DNA of 64,000 bases from Aurelia coerulea (taxonomy: Eukaryota; Cnidaria; Scyphozoa; Semaeostomeae; Ulmaridae), in assembly GCA_039566865.1 (NCBI GenBank), contig CM076955.1, forward strand, positions 10,059,001 to 10,123,000, in the 5' to 3' direction. The position numbers were made by a program, and so were the translations under genes. The number at the start of each line of letters is the position of its first letter. Position 1 is the first letter of the stretch. Of this stretch, positions 1 through 11,315 are shown in pieces. The notes beneath the pieces were generated by a model. It was not told the DNA's origin. It made no database searches and worked only from the letters and a program-made list of their open reading frames with translations.

Positions 1-261
1 TAAACGTATGTTTTCTCCTCGATATTTTAGGAAACATCATGAAGACACTGAAATTTGCCTGCGTCCCACCCGCTTTTGGCCAGGAGTGTAGCTACTGTAG
101 TGTGTGCATGTAGGGAATTGAAAAATATTTCAAACAAGTGTATAGATTTAGGACTTGTTTATGCAAAGACCTACCACTTGTAAGACGGAAAGTCTTTGTA
201 TCGATCAAAGTGATGCTAATGTTATGCAATCATTAAACGACCGCTCGTGTAACATAAGCAA
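1..261. other. Unassigned left edge
   Basis: I see no coding similarity, tandem array or structured RNA here. The LINE remnant that starts near position 262 may extend into this stretch, but I cannot follow its reading frame upstream. Confidence 0.3.
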
Positions 262-785
262 TTGCGCTTAAATTCCCGAAGTGTAGCTAGAACTGAGCTC
301 TATTCAAACACATGTTTCTATAATACTTTATTTGAATGGAACTCCCATCGCGAAGAACTGAAAAACTCTTCGACGCTCACAGAGTTTAAGTGCATGTTAC
401 TCGCACTTGTAAGACCAGACGGAAATCCAACTTATGGCACTGCTAACTTGCAGGGAATTCGATTATTAACGAAATATCGTCTCGAATTTAGCTCCCCTTG
501 ATGAACGCAAATTTCGGCATAACTTTGATTGTCTTAACCCGTTTTGTAATTGTGGCTAAAGAAGATAATGAGCATTTCTTCCTGCATTGCCCACTTTTTA
601 ATGAGTTGCCTCAAGATCTCCTCGGCCAGCTCTCTCAAATATTAAATAAAGATGCAATGAGTATAGATTCTAAAGAACTGTGTCATCTAATGTTGTATGG
701 AAGCTCTTCCCTTCCAGTAATAGATAATAGAATGATATAGAAGCAACCATCCAATATATTGAGAAATCCGAAATGTTTATATAGT
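262..785 (+). pseudogene. Decayed 3' coding end of a jockey/CR1-type LINE
   Basis: The fragment encodes the tail downstream of a LINE reverse transcriptase. The order of motifs (an LFEWN block, an FRHNF-DCLNPF block, then EDNEHFFLHCPLF) matches the C-terminus of LINE-2 at 18172-18873 (LSEWNKL, FKHNFKDTINPM, EDTEHFLLLCPSF). The frame is broken near 498-555, where one frame ends in FCNCG-stop and the next resumes at EDNEHFF, and again near 740. The last frame ends at a stop about 784. No RT palm is present, so this is a 5'-truncated, inactive and fairly divergent copy. No poly(A) tail is visible. Confidence 0.65.
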
Positions 786-940
786 AGAGGCTGTTTGCGG
801 AATAATGGTTGTCGATTGTCCGTCCGACCTGGAGTGTGAGTGTGACGAAACGTATTAATTGGGTCAGTGGCGTGTTGGCTCGAAATTGGCTGGGGGGGCA
901 CAACCTCGTTTTGACGCCCCCTAGAAAACTGTGACTGTTA

Positions 941-974
941 TCTCTTGTCTCTTGTCTCTTGTCCCTTGTCTCTT
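941..974. repeat. Short TCTCTTG heptamer repeat
   Basis: About five imperfect copies of TCTCTTG in tandem. Low-complexity sequence with no other assigned role. Confidence 0.7.
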
Positions 975-1139
975 ACACAACGTACCAAGGCTTTTTAACC
1001 CTTTTTAAGACTGGTTCCTCCTTTAGAAAATGCTTTGAAAGTAAAGGATGATGTTTCCTCTGCACTCTCATCGAAACAAAATATCATACCAGCTGGGGAC
1101 GGCAGCAAATGTCTGCGGGAGCGGAGCGAGCGAAAAATT

Positions 1140-2765
1140 CTTGAGACCATGCCTTTCATATGTTTGTCTGCTACAAGAGACAGGTTGACATTGGCAGCTG
1201 TACGCTCGAAGTCCAAAATTTTGATGGATGCTTATAAACAAACGAGAATAGGGTCAACGGATTAAACAAAGATTTAAAGCGCGACTATTTTACTAATAAG
1301 ATTGCCCTTTCCCAAGGTGATCTTAAAAACACTTGGAAAACCATTTACATGGTTCTCAATAAGTAATCAAACACGACTCAAAAATTCAGTCGCTTGATGT
1401 TGAGGTAAGCATATTACAGATAATAATGCTGTTGCTCAGACAATGAATGACTTCTTTTGTGATATTGGCAAATCCCTTAGTGACAAAATTCCACAGAAAG
1501 CTAACCCCCTTGTTGAAGATAAGCTGGAAATGAACCCTGAAAATCTACAGTTTAAATTACAAGCCTTTGATGTTCCTCAGATAAAAAGGTTTTTGGTAAA
1601 TTCAAAACGTCCAAGGGTTTCGGTTCTGATGGCATTGCTAATCATTTTCTAAAGATCGGATTCTCTGTCATTGCAGAATCTCTCTGTGACATTTTCAACC
1701 TCTCAATTGCCACAGGAGTTTTTCCTGAAAATTGGAAAACTGCAAGGGTTGCCCCAATCTTTAAAAGTGGAGAAAAAACAATCGTTCCAATTATAGACCG
1801 ATTTCTGTGCTCCCATTTCTCGCAAGAATCTTTGAGAAATTGATTTACAACCTACTATATCATTATCTGGACAAAAATAAACTTCTGTATTCTGGCCAAT
1901 CAGGTTTTAGAGCACTGCATTCCACTGTAACTTGCTTGCTTTCTGGCACAAATGACTGGCACATTAATATTGAACGTGACAAATTTACAGGAAATATTTT
2001 CATTGATTTGAAAAAGTCTTTTGATACTGTTGATCATGCCATGCTTATTCAAAAGCTATCTAAGTACGGAATTCAGGGTCTTGAACTTCAATGGTTCAAA
2101 TCATATCTCAGCAAATCCGACATCGGAAGCATCAGCTGTGGTGTTCCAAAGACTCTTGTTTAGGTCCGCTACTCTTCTTAATCTATATAAATGATCTGCC
2201 ATTCGCCTTGTAAAACTGCAAAGTTACGATGTATGCGGACGATACTAGCATATCCTATTCCTCTAAGAGCATTGAGGATCTAACTGAAACGCTCAACAAC
2301 GAATTGAAATGTTTGAAAGAATGGCTTCAGGGCAATAAATTGTCTTTGAATGTAATCAAGACTCAGGCATGGTAATTGGATCTAGACCAAATCTTAAAAA
2401 GATTGGTGAAAACACTGTGGATTCTCCTGCATTTGTGTTCGATGATTCCCCTGTAGAACTCGTCGACAGCATTAAGTATCTCGGTGTCCAAGTTGACCAT
2501 TACCTCGTGTGGGACGAGCAAATTAAATCCGTTCAAGCCAAAGTCTCCCGCTCATTAGGTTTTTTAAAATATGCAAAGAAATTTTTGCCAAAAACTGTAC
2601 TTTGCAAATTATATAGAGGTATTGTAGAGCCACATTTTCGGTACTGCTGTTCTGTGTGGGGGAACTGTGCTGAGTTCCGACTGGTTAAGCTTCAAAATTG
2701 CAGAATCGTGCCGCTAGAATTATTACAAATAGCAGCTACGATGCTTCTGCCGAAGCTTTGATTAC
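1140..2765 (+). pseudogene. LINE-1 linker and reverse transcriptase, frameshifted copy
   Basis: Second local copy of the LINE family best preserved at 11316-12617. In order it shows the endonuclease-RT linker (RDYFTNKIALSQGDLKNTW near 1280-1340), NWKTARVAPIFKSG near 1735, RPISVLPFLARIFEKL near 1800, motif A IFIDLKKSFDTVDHA near 2000, and motif C YADD near 2229. Compared with the better copy it lacks a short block before motif B and has GVPKTLV in place of GVPQGSC. Frameshifts lie near 1250, 1610, 1780, 2160 and 2370. The upstream boundary is unclear because 995-1140 is not alignable by eye. At 2765 the sequence leaves this family. Not functional. Confidence 0.8.
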
Positions 2766-3850
<1,085 letters not shown>

Positions 3851-3903
3851 GATTAAACTTAAACCACCATCACAAATAACAGAAAAATAAATAGATAAAC
3901 ACA

Positions 3904-3946
3904 ACTGTTAAAACCAGACGTTTCGATTATAAAAATCTTCCTCAGT
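3904..3946 (-). ncRNA. PLE terminal cassette, hammerhead-like
   Basis: Minus-strand CACTGAGGAAGAT, then ATCGAAACG, then AACAGTTGTG. CTGAGGA plus a GAT/ATC hairpin plus GAAAC matches the CUGANGA-stem II-GAAA order of hammerhead ribozymes, which are reported in PLEs. Stem I, stem III and a cleavage site are not resolved. Confidence 0.45.
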
Positions 3947-4370
3947 GCTTTTCATTCTGAACAGCCAAGTATTTATAGGTAAAAACTCACATAAACGTAA
4001 ATAACAAGCCTCCAGGGTATTACGTGCAATTAGAATCGCTATAATTTTTATAAAAATCTTATTGTGTGCTGCAACGCATGCATGGCACTTTAAAAACAAA
4101 AAGAAATGTTGCTGTTTATCAAAGGGTGTTTTTTAGCTTTGGCCTTTTTGAATTTGACAAGGGATTAAAATCCACGTTGCTAAAGTCCAAGACACCAAAC
4201 CAAGTGGGCTCCAAAATACCCTCCAAGGATTTGCTTAAATTGCTAAATCCTGGATGGCTTGACAGGGGATTCCACCCTGCCACCACGTGCATTATACACG
4301 AAGTATGTCAGAAAGCACGCCCATTTGTCCGATGTCCCGGACCAAAACTTATCCAATACATCGATAAAAT

Positions 4371-5117
4371 TTAAGCAATACCGCAGGCAAACATATCCAG
4401 CTCAACGTCCGCTGCCCTTTCGTTCAAACCATTTGGTATGAAAGTCGCCAATTTATATTGCCAAAACAACTCTTTACGCCTAACCGAAAATACATCGTAA
4501 GCCCCATCTATGATTTTTACATTAACCGAAAATGTACCCGGGTGACCCTCGCCGATGAGCAAAAAAGTTTGCCTGCGGGACTGGCTTACCTCTGTCAAGA
4601 CTGCCGTCATTGTATTTGCGGGTATAAGTGCGAAAATAGGACTTGTACACATTGAACCTTTATCGAAACTTCGTCTTCGTACTGCCAACATATTTTTTGT
4701 TGCAGATATTACATTGCAACAGGTAAACCACATTTTGCGAGTTGCAATTGTATGCCCCGGAAAAGTTAGTGAAAGATCGAGATTCATTAAAATTGCCGAA
4801 AGTATCCCCCTCCACGACAATGGGGCAGATTTGACAGCTCCTTCTACCGTTGCATCTAAAAGTACCCTTCTCCATCTGTTCCTCTACCAACGGCTTAAGT
4901 TTTGCCTTTACCAAAGTGTCCTTTAGATTTTTGCCCTCCGAAAAGCTATAAATATTTTATTCTCAAAGAGCTTCCGATGCTCATCATTTACAAACAACGT
5001 ATTTGAACAATTACGCAAAATTTCGTGGACCTTGAAAAATGCGGGATGGTAGGTTAACATCAGAGGTATGCGAGAGTCATCGTCATGTTTTGAGAACGAT
5101 CCAAAAGGACTCCACAA
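4371..5117 (-). pseudogene. PLE-B2 GIY-YIG endonuclease region
   Basis: Read on the minus strand: a block with IPLMLTYHPAFFKVHEIL (5117-4923), then a Cys-pair finger (RCNGRRSCQIC), then the GIY-YIG core VVYLLQC with KKYVGSTKTKFR near 4720-4660. After a frameshift near 4660 it continues to the C-terminal end RRKELFWQYKLATF and DVELDMFACGIA at 4371. This matches the C-terminal half of the longer copy at 21470-22255. GIY-YIG nucleases nick target DNA to prime PLE insertion. At least two frameshifts make the copy inactive. Confidence 0.85.
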
Positions 5118-5254
5118 TCCAACCCTTTAACCCTGTTGACCTGAATATCAGTTTCCCCTTTACTATACCCCCTGTCGAAAAGGTGTGTCTCCAGCTCTCC
5201 TAGGCGGTTTGCAAAGAACGTTTCTTCTGAACAAATACGACGGAGGCGGAGAGC

Positions 5255-6205
5255 TTACCCATATGGTATGCCCCTCTTCGTGTGACTTGGATGGCATGAG
5301 GAATGATGGAGAAGTTGATGTGTATCAGTCGGTTTCGTGTAGAGATCAGTAACAATCCTGTCACCTTTTCTAATTACCTGAACATCCAGAAAACTTATTG
5401 TCTCTTTGGAGTATTCTGCTGTGAACTTAATGGAGTGGTGTGCTGAATTGAGGAAATCAATGAATTCTAACAACTTTTCCTCCCCGTGTGTCCAAACCAA
5501 AAAGACGTCATCGATGTAGCGCCACCATAGCCAAGGTTTTTCTACATGTTGATCAAGGAGTTTTTGTTCCAAAGCCGCAAGAAATAGAATAGCGTGTGAT
5601 GGTGCACATTTTGTTCCTATAGCTGTACCCCTAATTTGCTGGAAAAACTCCCCGTTAAACTCAAAAAAGTTGTTTTGTAGCACCAATTTCGTCAATTCAA
5701 CTAAACTATCTGTAGAAACCGACTGATCCTCTCTGGAATTAAGCGCTTCGCGTATGGATTCTAATCCCTCGTCATGTGGTATGCTTGGATACAAACCAAC
5801 TACGTCTACTGTACATAAAATAGCGTCCTGTGGAAGACCATCCATTTCATCAAGCTTCTGCAAAAAAAAAATTGGTATCTTTTATATAAGAATGTACTTT
5901 TTTTTGCCAATGGTTGCAAGTTATGGTCCAAAAATTCCGAAATATTCTCCGTAAAGTAACCTGAATTGGGGATGACAGGTCTTCCTGGGACACTATTCAA
6001 TCTTTTATGGATTTTTGGCAAGAGATAGAAGCGTCCTACCTTGGGGTTATCAACTAAAGAATACTCTAATTTTTTTTCATCAATATCCCCTCGTTCCCTA
6101 ATAATGCCAATAGCGCCATCGATGATATTCTGTAGACGTTCCGATGGATCGCTATCAAGTTTAAGGTATACGTTTGAATCCCCAAGCTGGTTCCAGCAGC
6201 ATATC
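5255..6205 (-). pseudogene. PLE-B2 reverse transcriptase
   Basis: Penelope-type RT in two overlapping frames. The upstream part (6205-5806) contains FYLLPKIHKRLNSVPGRPVI, the conserved PLE thumb-side motif. The main frame (5863-5255) has motif A TVDVVGLYPSIPHDEG, motif B IRGTAIGTKCAPSH and motif C YIDDVFLVW. A frameshift in a poly(A) run near 5862-5870 separates the two. N-terminal sequence upstream of GDSNVYLKL is missing because the inverted 3' segment begins there. Close relative of the RT at 19686-21433. Confidence 0.9.
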
Positions 6206-6405
6206 TGGGCATAAGCTAAAAAACACCCTTTGATAAACAGCAACATTTCTTTTTGTTTTTAAAGTGCCATGCATGCGTTGCAGCACACAATAAGATTTTT
6301 ATAAAAATTATAGCGATTCTAATTGCACGTAATACCCTGGAGGTTTGTTATTTACGTTTATGTGAGTTTTTACCTATAAATACTTGGCTGTTCAGAATGA
6401 AAAGC

Positions 6406-6448
6406 ACTGAGGAAGATTTTTATAATCGAAACGTCTGGTTTTAACAGT
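6406..6448 (+). ncRNA. PLE terminal cassette, hammerhead-like
   Basis: Inverted partner of the cassette at 3904-3946, nearly identical: CACTGAGGAAGAT, ATCGAAACGTCT, AACAGTTGTG. It lies on the outer right end of PLE-B2, just before (ATT)n. Confidence 0.45.
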
Positions 6449-6465
6449 TGTGTTTATCTATTATC

Positions 6466-6466
<1 letters not shown>

Positions 6467-6546
<80 letters not shown>

Positions 6547-6614
6547 CATTATTATAAAAAACTAAACCATCCTTCAAATCAAACAGAATATATACATATA
6601 AAAACACAATTATC

Positions 6615-6660
<46 letters not shown>
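6467..6660. repeat. Two ATT tracts around a PLE tail stub
   Basis: ATT units fill about 6467-6554 and 6615-6660. The 60 bp between them (AAACTAAACCATCC, AAACAGAATA) matches the minus-strand post-cassette tail of PLE-B seen at 3853-3892 and 10303-10340. It is therefore a trace of another, severely truncated PLE end. Confidence 0.85.
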
Positions 6661-6674
6661 GTAATAAAAACAAC

Positions 6675-6719
6675 ACTGTTAAAAATTTCGTACGTTTCGA
6701 TTTAAAAATCTTCTTCAGC
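6675..6719 (-). ncRNA. PLE terminal cassette, hammerhead-like
   Basis: Minus-strand AGCTGAAGAAGAT, AATCGAAACGTACG, AACAGTGTTG, at the outer left end of PLE-B3. The inverted partner is at 10112-10156. Confidence 0.45.
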
Positions 6720-7276
6720 TAAACTTTACAAAGCAACCGAGCATTTTATATCCTACGGTAAACAACCTAGATTAAACTTGAAAACCAAAAACTTTAAAAT
6801 CCATCCTAAATAAGCGTGACTACCATTGAAATAAGACCCAAATGGGGATAAAAATGATGCTAAAGTTTGAACTTCTTGGAGTAAACAAGTTTGAAGCATT
6901 ATTGTAGTTTAAAGCGTTAGCTAAAATTCACCCCAGTGGATCAGACCAATCCCTGACCCAACCCCCAAGAGACACAGAATCACCCGCCCCTCGAAAAGAC
7001 CCCCATTACAGTCTCCAAGGAGGCTGGAAGCACTGAGAAGGCAAACAACAAGATTCAGTTGAAAACCCCGCGGCCCTCCCCCATGACCCTTCCACGAATC
7101 GCTAACTGCTGAGTCAAGAATAGCATGATAGAGCATAGGAATCATTCGTCGTACATAGCTGCATGCTCGTGGCCCATGGACGAGACCGCCAAGTCTCGTT
7201 TTCACGGACCAATCAGACGACAAATAAGCGAAGAATTCACAATAAACCTGTGAAGATTTTTCTAAATTATACCTAC

Positions 7277-7736
7277 CTTCATAAAACGCAACCAGGACAA
7301 AAAACTGCTCAAAATTTCCCGAATTTTTTTTAAGAAATCTACTCTCCATATGTTTGCGCACAAAAGTTTGGATGCCGGTCAAAATATCTCCAGTTTTCGC
7401 GGAGTTATAGCGCCTCAAAGTCACTACATTTGTATGTTTTCTGCATTTCTGGGCATCCAGCATATTTAGTACATCATTCATCCTTAAAAATTCTTCTAAA
7501 ACACTTCTCAAACATCACTACTTCCTATCAAGGCCATACCGTTGGCTTGGGAACCTGTTCTTGCTTCGCAGAAGAGGAAATCTGACCTGCTACCTTGGCT
7601 GTCCGGAATGTGGCCTACTTCCAAAATGAGCTAAATCATGCTTTTGGCCTAGAAATTCCAATGGTACCTACCTTTTTCTGTTTGTTTAAGGTATCCTTTA
7701 GTCCTGCATCTACGAGAGTGTGGTTGGTCTCCATTT
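7277..7736 (-). other. Possible two-exon segment, unidentified
   Basis: On the minus strand an ATG at 7736-7734 (context TTAAATGG) opens a 21-codon frame beginning METNHTLVDAG that ends at AAAAG followed by GTAGGTACC. Farther on, an open frame from about 7511 to 7277 (LEEFLRMNDVLNMLDAQ onward) ends at TGAAG followed by GTAGGTATA. Two donor-like GTAGGTA sites at frame ends suggest spliced exons, but I could not place the acceptor or recognise the product. Chance occurrence is quite possible. PLEs can retain introns, and captured host sequence is another option. Confidence 0.25.
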
Positions 7737-7862
7737 AACGATTTTCTTGCACAAAAAAGGCAGCAAATACCACGATAAACGTCAGTTGAGCGTCCATACC
7801 AGTGATTTCCTCGCAAACACTGTTCGATGATTAGACTCGTGACGTAAGTCCCTCTAACTTTC

Positions 7863-7887
7863 GTTGTTGTTGTTGTTGTTGTTGTTG
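7863..7887. repeat. (GTT)n microsatellite
   Basis: Eight GTT units immediately beside the break between the unrelated segment and the PLE-B3 N-terminal coding region. Confidence 0.9.
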
Positions 7888-7916
7888 ATATCGCTTAAGT
7901 TGAGGGGATATCAACA

Positions 7917-8990
7917 CTAGGAAATAACTGGTCTCCCAGGGACGCCATTCAACCTCTTGTGAATTTTCGGCAGAAGATAAAAACGACCCAGTCTAGGATT
8001 ATTAATCAAAAGATAATTTAGAGTTGAGTCGTCTGTATCTCCCCGATCCTTCACAGTTTCTAGAGCGTCAGAAATAATCCTCTGAAGTCTTTCCGAAGGA
8101 TCTTCATCAAGTTTTTCATACACAGTGGGATCCCCTAATTGCCCATTTGCCTCTTTTGTGTAGTCCTCCCTGTCCCAAACAACCACACGTGATCCGTTAT
8201 CTGCCTCCTTGACGACGATCGATCGGTCCGACTTCAGACCATTTAATGCCGCACGCTCTTCCCTACTAATATTACTGAAATTATTACCATTTGCTTCTAC
8301 CTTCATTATTTCTTCTTCTAATTTACTTAAATATACCTCAATAGCAATATCTTTATTTCGAGGATTAAATTTTCTTTTTGGCCTAAAAACTGGGTATTCC
8401 GAAAATTCCTCCGACTCCCTAAAATGCCACTTCAAACGGAGGCGTCTACCAAAATTTTCTAAATCAATTTTAATTTGCGAGTAATCTAATTCTTTTGGTG
8501 TAACAACAAACTTTAGCCCTTTTGACAAAACCGAAATTTCAGAATCAATTAAAGCCCTATTCGAAAGATTTATCACTTTATCATTAACAAACTGTCCAGA
8601 AATACGGCCATTAGGAATATTATCATTTGCAACGTCCAACGATCCAACATCCGTAAACTGCTCTTCAATGTTTGACGCAGGGTATTCAGTATTCGACGCT
8701 TCTCCAATTGTTTGTAATAGTACTGTATTCGTCAGTGTTTAATTTGATATCGTTTCTTGCTCTCCTGCCATCAAAATTCTGTGGATTTCATCCAAGTCTA
8801 CATTAGGGTTCTCCGGTGTTTCATCAAATCCATCCATAAGTAAATCCAAATCCGATTGAAAGTTGAGTTCTTTTCTGGAAGCATTTTCCAAATCAACATT
8901 ATATTTCCTTCGGCAAGTCTATTCATCTTTTTTGACTCTGGTTGCTTTCGTAGTTTCAATGATTGACGCAATGTTCTGTTGAATTTCTGC
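7917..8990 (-). pseudogene. PLE-B3 N-terminal coding region
   Basis: The minus-strand frame 8639-7917 carries KVINLSNRALIDSEISVLSK, SDRSIVVKEADNGSRVVVWD and FYLLPKIHKRLNGVPGRPVI. It aligns with residues before the RT palm in the copy at 19686-21433 and stops exactly at GRPVIS, where the foreign segment begins. Upstream, 8640-8990 continues in broken frames with acidic, linker-like sequence (DLDLLMDGFDETPENPNVDLDE). This shows that the PLE-B N-terminus is longer than what survives in the 19.7-kb copy. Confidence 0.8.
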
Positions 8991-8995
8991 TATGG

Positions 8996-9596
8996 TACCG
9001 ATTACGGAAAATGTTTTTTTGTCTTTCCGGAGGGCCAAAAATCTTAAGGACCAACTGGTGAGGGCGAAATTACCCGATTCAGATGATGGGAGTATGTCGG
9101 TTAAGGGCTGTTATAAATGCTATGGCAGGAAAAGTTGTCAAATTTGTGGTTTAATCGAAGAGGGGGGTAGTTTCAAAAATTCTGATGAAAACAGATCTTT
9201 TACCATTTTGTCGGGGAGGTACAACTGCAATTCAGAAAATGTCGTATATTTGTTGCAGTGTGAATGCTGCCACAAAAAATATGTGGGCAGCACTAAAACC
9301 AAATTCAGGCAATGATTTAATGTTTACAAATCGTACTTCAGGTCATACGCTCGCAAACATCCCTTGACAGGGGGAAATTGATTCCGCAGGCGAATTCTTT
9401 TAGCCATTTTTTCAAAACAGATCACCGCGGGAGATTTTATGTCAGTATAAAAATTATTGATGAGGCAGAAAACGTTTTTTCGTTGCGCCGAAAAGAATTA
9501 TTTTGGCAATATCGGTTGGGGACTTTCTTGCCAAAGGGCGTCAATGAAAGGGCTGCAGATGTGGAGCTGGACATGTTTGCGTGCGGGGTGGCCTGA
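8996..9596 (+). pseudogene. PLE-B3 GIY-YIG endonuclease region
   Basis: Plus-strand frame starting within VFLSFRRAKNLKDQLVRAKL, followed by the Cys-pair region (CYGRKSCQIC), the GIY-YIG core VVYLLQC with KKYVGSTKTKFRQ, then a stop at 9313 where homologues read on into RFNVYKSYF. Later frames carry RRKELFWQYRLGTFLPKGVN and DVELDMFACGVA. At least two disabling changes. Oriented opposite to its own N-terminal half at 7917-8990. Confidence 0.85.
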
Positions 9597-10111
9597 AATC
9601 TGCAGTTGCATTTATATCCAGAAGATTTGGTGGGTGTGGCTTTGCGGCCTTCTCTTATTACTTCGTGTGCTTTTACACGTGGCGGTAGGGTGAAATCCCC
9701 TATCATGCTGTTCTAGACTCAGCAGTTAGCGAGTCGTGGAAGGGTCATGGGGGAGGGCCGCGGGGTTTTCGACTGCATCTTGTTGTTTGCCTTCTCAGTG
9801 CTTCCAGCCTCCTTGGAGACTGTAATGGGGGTCTTTTCGAGGGGCGGGTGATTCTGGGTCTCTTGGGGGTTGGGTCAGGGATTGGTCTGATCCACAGGGG
9901 TAAATTTTAGCCAACGCTTTAAACTATAATAATGCTTCAAACTTGATTACTCCAAAAAGTTCAAACTTTAGCATCATTTTTATCCCCATTTGGGTCATAT
10001 TTCAATGGTAGTCACGCTTACTTAGGATGGATTTTAAAGTTTTTGGCTTTCAAGTTTAATCTAGGTTGTTTACCGTAGGATATAAAATGCTCGGTTGCTT
10101 TGTAAAGTTCA

Positions 10112-10156
10112 GCTGAAGAAGATTTTTAGATCGAAACGTACGAAAATTTTAACAGT
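10112..10156 (+). ncRNA. PLE terminal cassette, hammerhead-like
   Basis: AGCTGAAGAAGAT, AGATCGAAACGTACG, AACAGTGTTG at the right end of PLE-B3. It is followed by a tail with ATTTTCTGTT and GATGGTGGTTTAG, then ATT repeats. Confidence 0.45.
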
Positions 10157-10210
10157 GTTGTTTTTATACTTTTATTTTCTGTTTAATAAGATGGTGGTTT
10201 AGTTCATTTA

Positions 10211-10243
10211 TTAATATTAATATTATTATTATTATTATTATTA

Positions 10244-10299
<56 letters not shown>

Positions 10300-10392
10300 A
10301 ACTAAACCACTTTCAAAGTAAAACAGAAATTAAAATGATAAAAAACACAACTGTTTCAGGGCAGACGTTTCGATATAAAATCTTCTTCAGTG

Positions 10393-10423
<31 letters not shown>
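10211..10423. repeat. Two ATT tracts bracketing a PLE stub
   Basis: ATT-rich repeats at about 10211-10299 and 10395-10423. Between them about 95 bp of minus-strand PLE-B end survives (tail plus cassette). Confidence 0.9.
10350..10391 (-). ncRNA. PLE terminal cassette on a 95-bp PLE stub
   Basis: Minus-strand CACTGAAGAAGAT, ATATCGAAACGTCTG, AACAGTTGTG, followed by the PLE-B tail. The cassette and tail are the only parts of this PLE copy left between two ATT tracts. Confidence 0.45.
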
Positions 10424-10883
10424 AAAACGATATAACTGCTATAAATACAGCCTAATGATGTTGTAGACTACCAATTTTTGCTAGTCTAATAATTAAAAGT
10501 CATGTCTACAAAGTCATAGAGTCATGATTGCTGGATAATTCCGCTCATAAATTTCTTCATGATGGTATCACTTTCCATCAGCACCGTCTTTTGCATAGTT
10601 TGACCTATCTCTTCTACATCTTTCCTGTTATTCATTATCTTTGTAACTTGTTCCTCCAATCGTTTCATTCCACCCCCCAAACACCCAATTATCAACGGCA
10701 AGATCTCAACGTCATATCCTGGTCTTTTCTCTCTAGTTGTGAATGTCAGCTGCTGGTATTTGTTCAGTTTTTCTCTGTGTTTATCACTTATATTATGTTC
10801 TTGTGGGCACGCCATGTCTACTATCCAAATCTTTTTATTTGCACCATCTTCCAGTGTTAAGTCCGGTCTCCTCGCTCTTTCAG

Positions 10884-10887
<4 letters not shown>
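10424..10887 (-). pseudogene. 3' fragment of an RLE-type LINE, second family
   Basis: The minus-strand frame from about 10875 to 10522 reads RRPDLTLEDGANKKIWIVDM followed by ACPQE, then EKLNKYQQL and a C-terminal helix-rich tail to a stop at 10522. The PD, the D in VDM and the K/KYQ match the order of catalytic residues in restriction-like (PD-D/E-xK) endonucleases at the C-terminus of R2/R4-type LINEs. The sequence is clearly different from the RLE family at 12806-13609. The 5' part is lost at an ATT tract and the 3' end abuts another ATT tract. Clade not determined. Confidence 0.65.
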
Positions 10888-10929
<42 letters not shown>

Positions 10930-11106
10930 ATTATTATTATTATTATTATTAATTTATTATTAATTATATTTATATTACATTATATTTTATGTTATTTTAT
11001 ATTATATTAATTATATTTTTATATTTATATTTTATATTATTTATATTATTTATATTATACTTTATATTATATTATATTTTATAGTACTTAATTTATTATT
11101 AATATT
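10888..11106. repeat. ATT tract and AT-only low-complexity DNA
   Basis: ATT repeats to about 10950, then about 155 bp built almost only from A and T (TTATATTA-type words). It probably represents a decayed ATT array. Confidence 0.85.
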
Positions 11107-11112
11107 ATTAAG

Positions 11113-11155
11113 ACTGATGAAGATTTTATAATCGAAACGTTTTGCTTTTAACAGT
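11113..11155 (+). ncRNA. PLE terminal cassette, isolated copy
   Basis: ACTGATGAAGAT, TAATCGAAACGTTTTG, AACAGTTTTG, with CTGATGA in its canonical hammerhead form. No PLE coding sequence adjoins it. It sits between AT-rich DNA and an ATT tract. Confidence 0.45.
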
Positions 11156-11166
11156 TTTGTTTTTCA

Positions 11167-11239
<73 letters not shown>
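11167..11239. repeat. (ATT)n microsatellite
   Basis: About 24 ATT units immediately upstream of RLE-LINE unit A. Confidence 0.97.
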
Positions 11240-11242
<3 letters not shown>

Positions 11243-11315
11243 TAACGAAATAACTGTTGTAAGGGTTGTAATAACGGTTGTAAGAAATAACTTACAACGA
11301 TTTAACACTGGACGA

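Larger units (their letters stand above)
3851..6466 (-). mobile_element. PLE-B2: Penelope-like element with inverted terminal segments
   Basis: A minus-strand PLE copy carries its 3' tail at 3851-3903, GIY-YIG remnants at 4371-5117 and RT at 5255-6205. About 245 bp of its 3' end (about 3893-4139) recurs in opposite orientation at about 6218-6463 with very high identity. Both outer ends carry the terminal cassette and abut ATT tracts. PLEs are known to carry partial copies in direct or inverted orientation, so I read this as a 5'-truncated copy joined head-to-head to a short second copy. The junction near 6205-6218 cuts the RT frame. Confidence 0.75.
6664..10205. mobile_element. PLE-B3: inverted composite lacking the RT palm
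   Basis: About 468 bp of 3' UTR is present as inverted arms, 6664-7131 (minus) and 9700-10167 (plus), each ending in a terminal cassette beside ATT repeats. Between them lie 7132-7905 (unrelated, with splice-like sites), the PLE-B N-terminal coding region on the minus strand (7917-8990) and the GIY-YIG region on the plus strand (8996-9596). The RT palm is gone. The two coding pieces meet head-to-head near 8990. The layout suggests two truncated copies joined in inverse orientation, as in PLE-B2, with a further rearrangement at 7132-7905. Confidence 0.7.

Noticed and set aside
6921..7511. 196-codon minus-strand frame as one gene
   Set aside because: Its downstream part is PLE-B3 3' UTR (inverted at 9700-9960), so the frame fuses unrelated sequence. 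Only the 7277-7511 part is kept as a possible exon.
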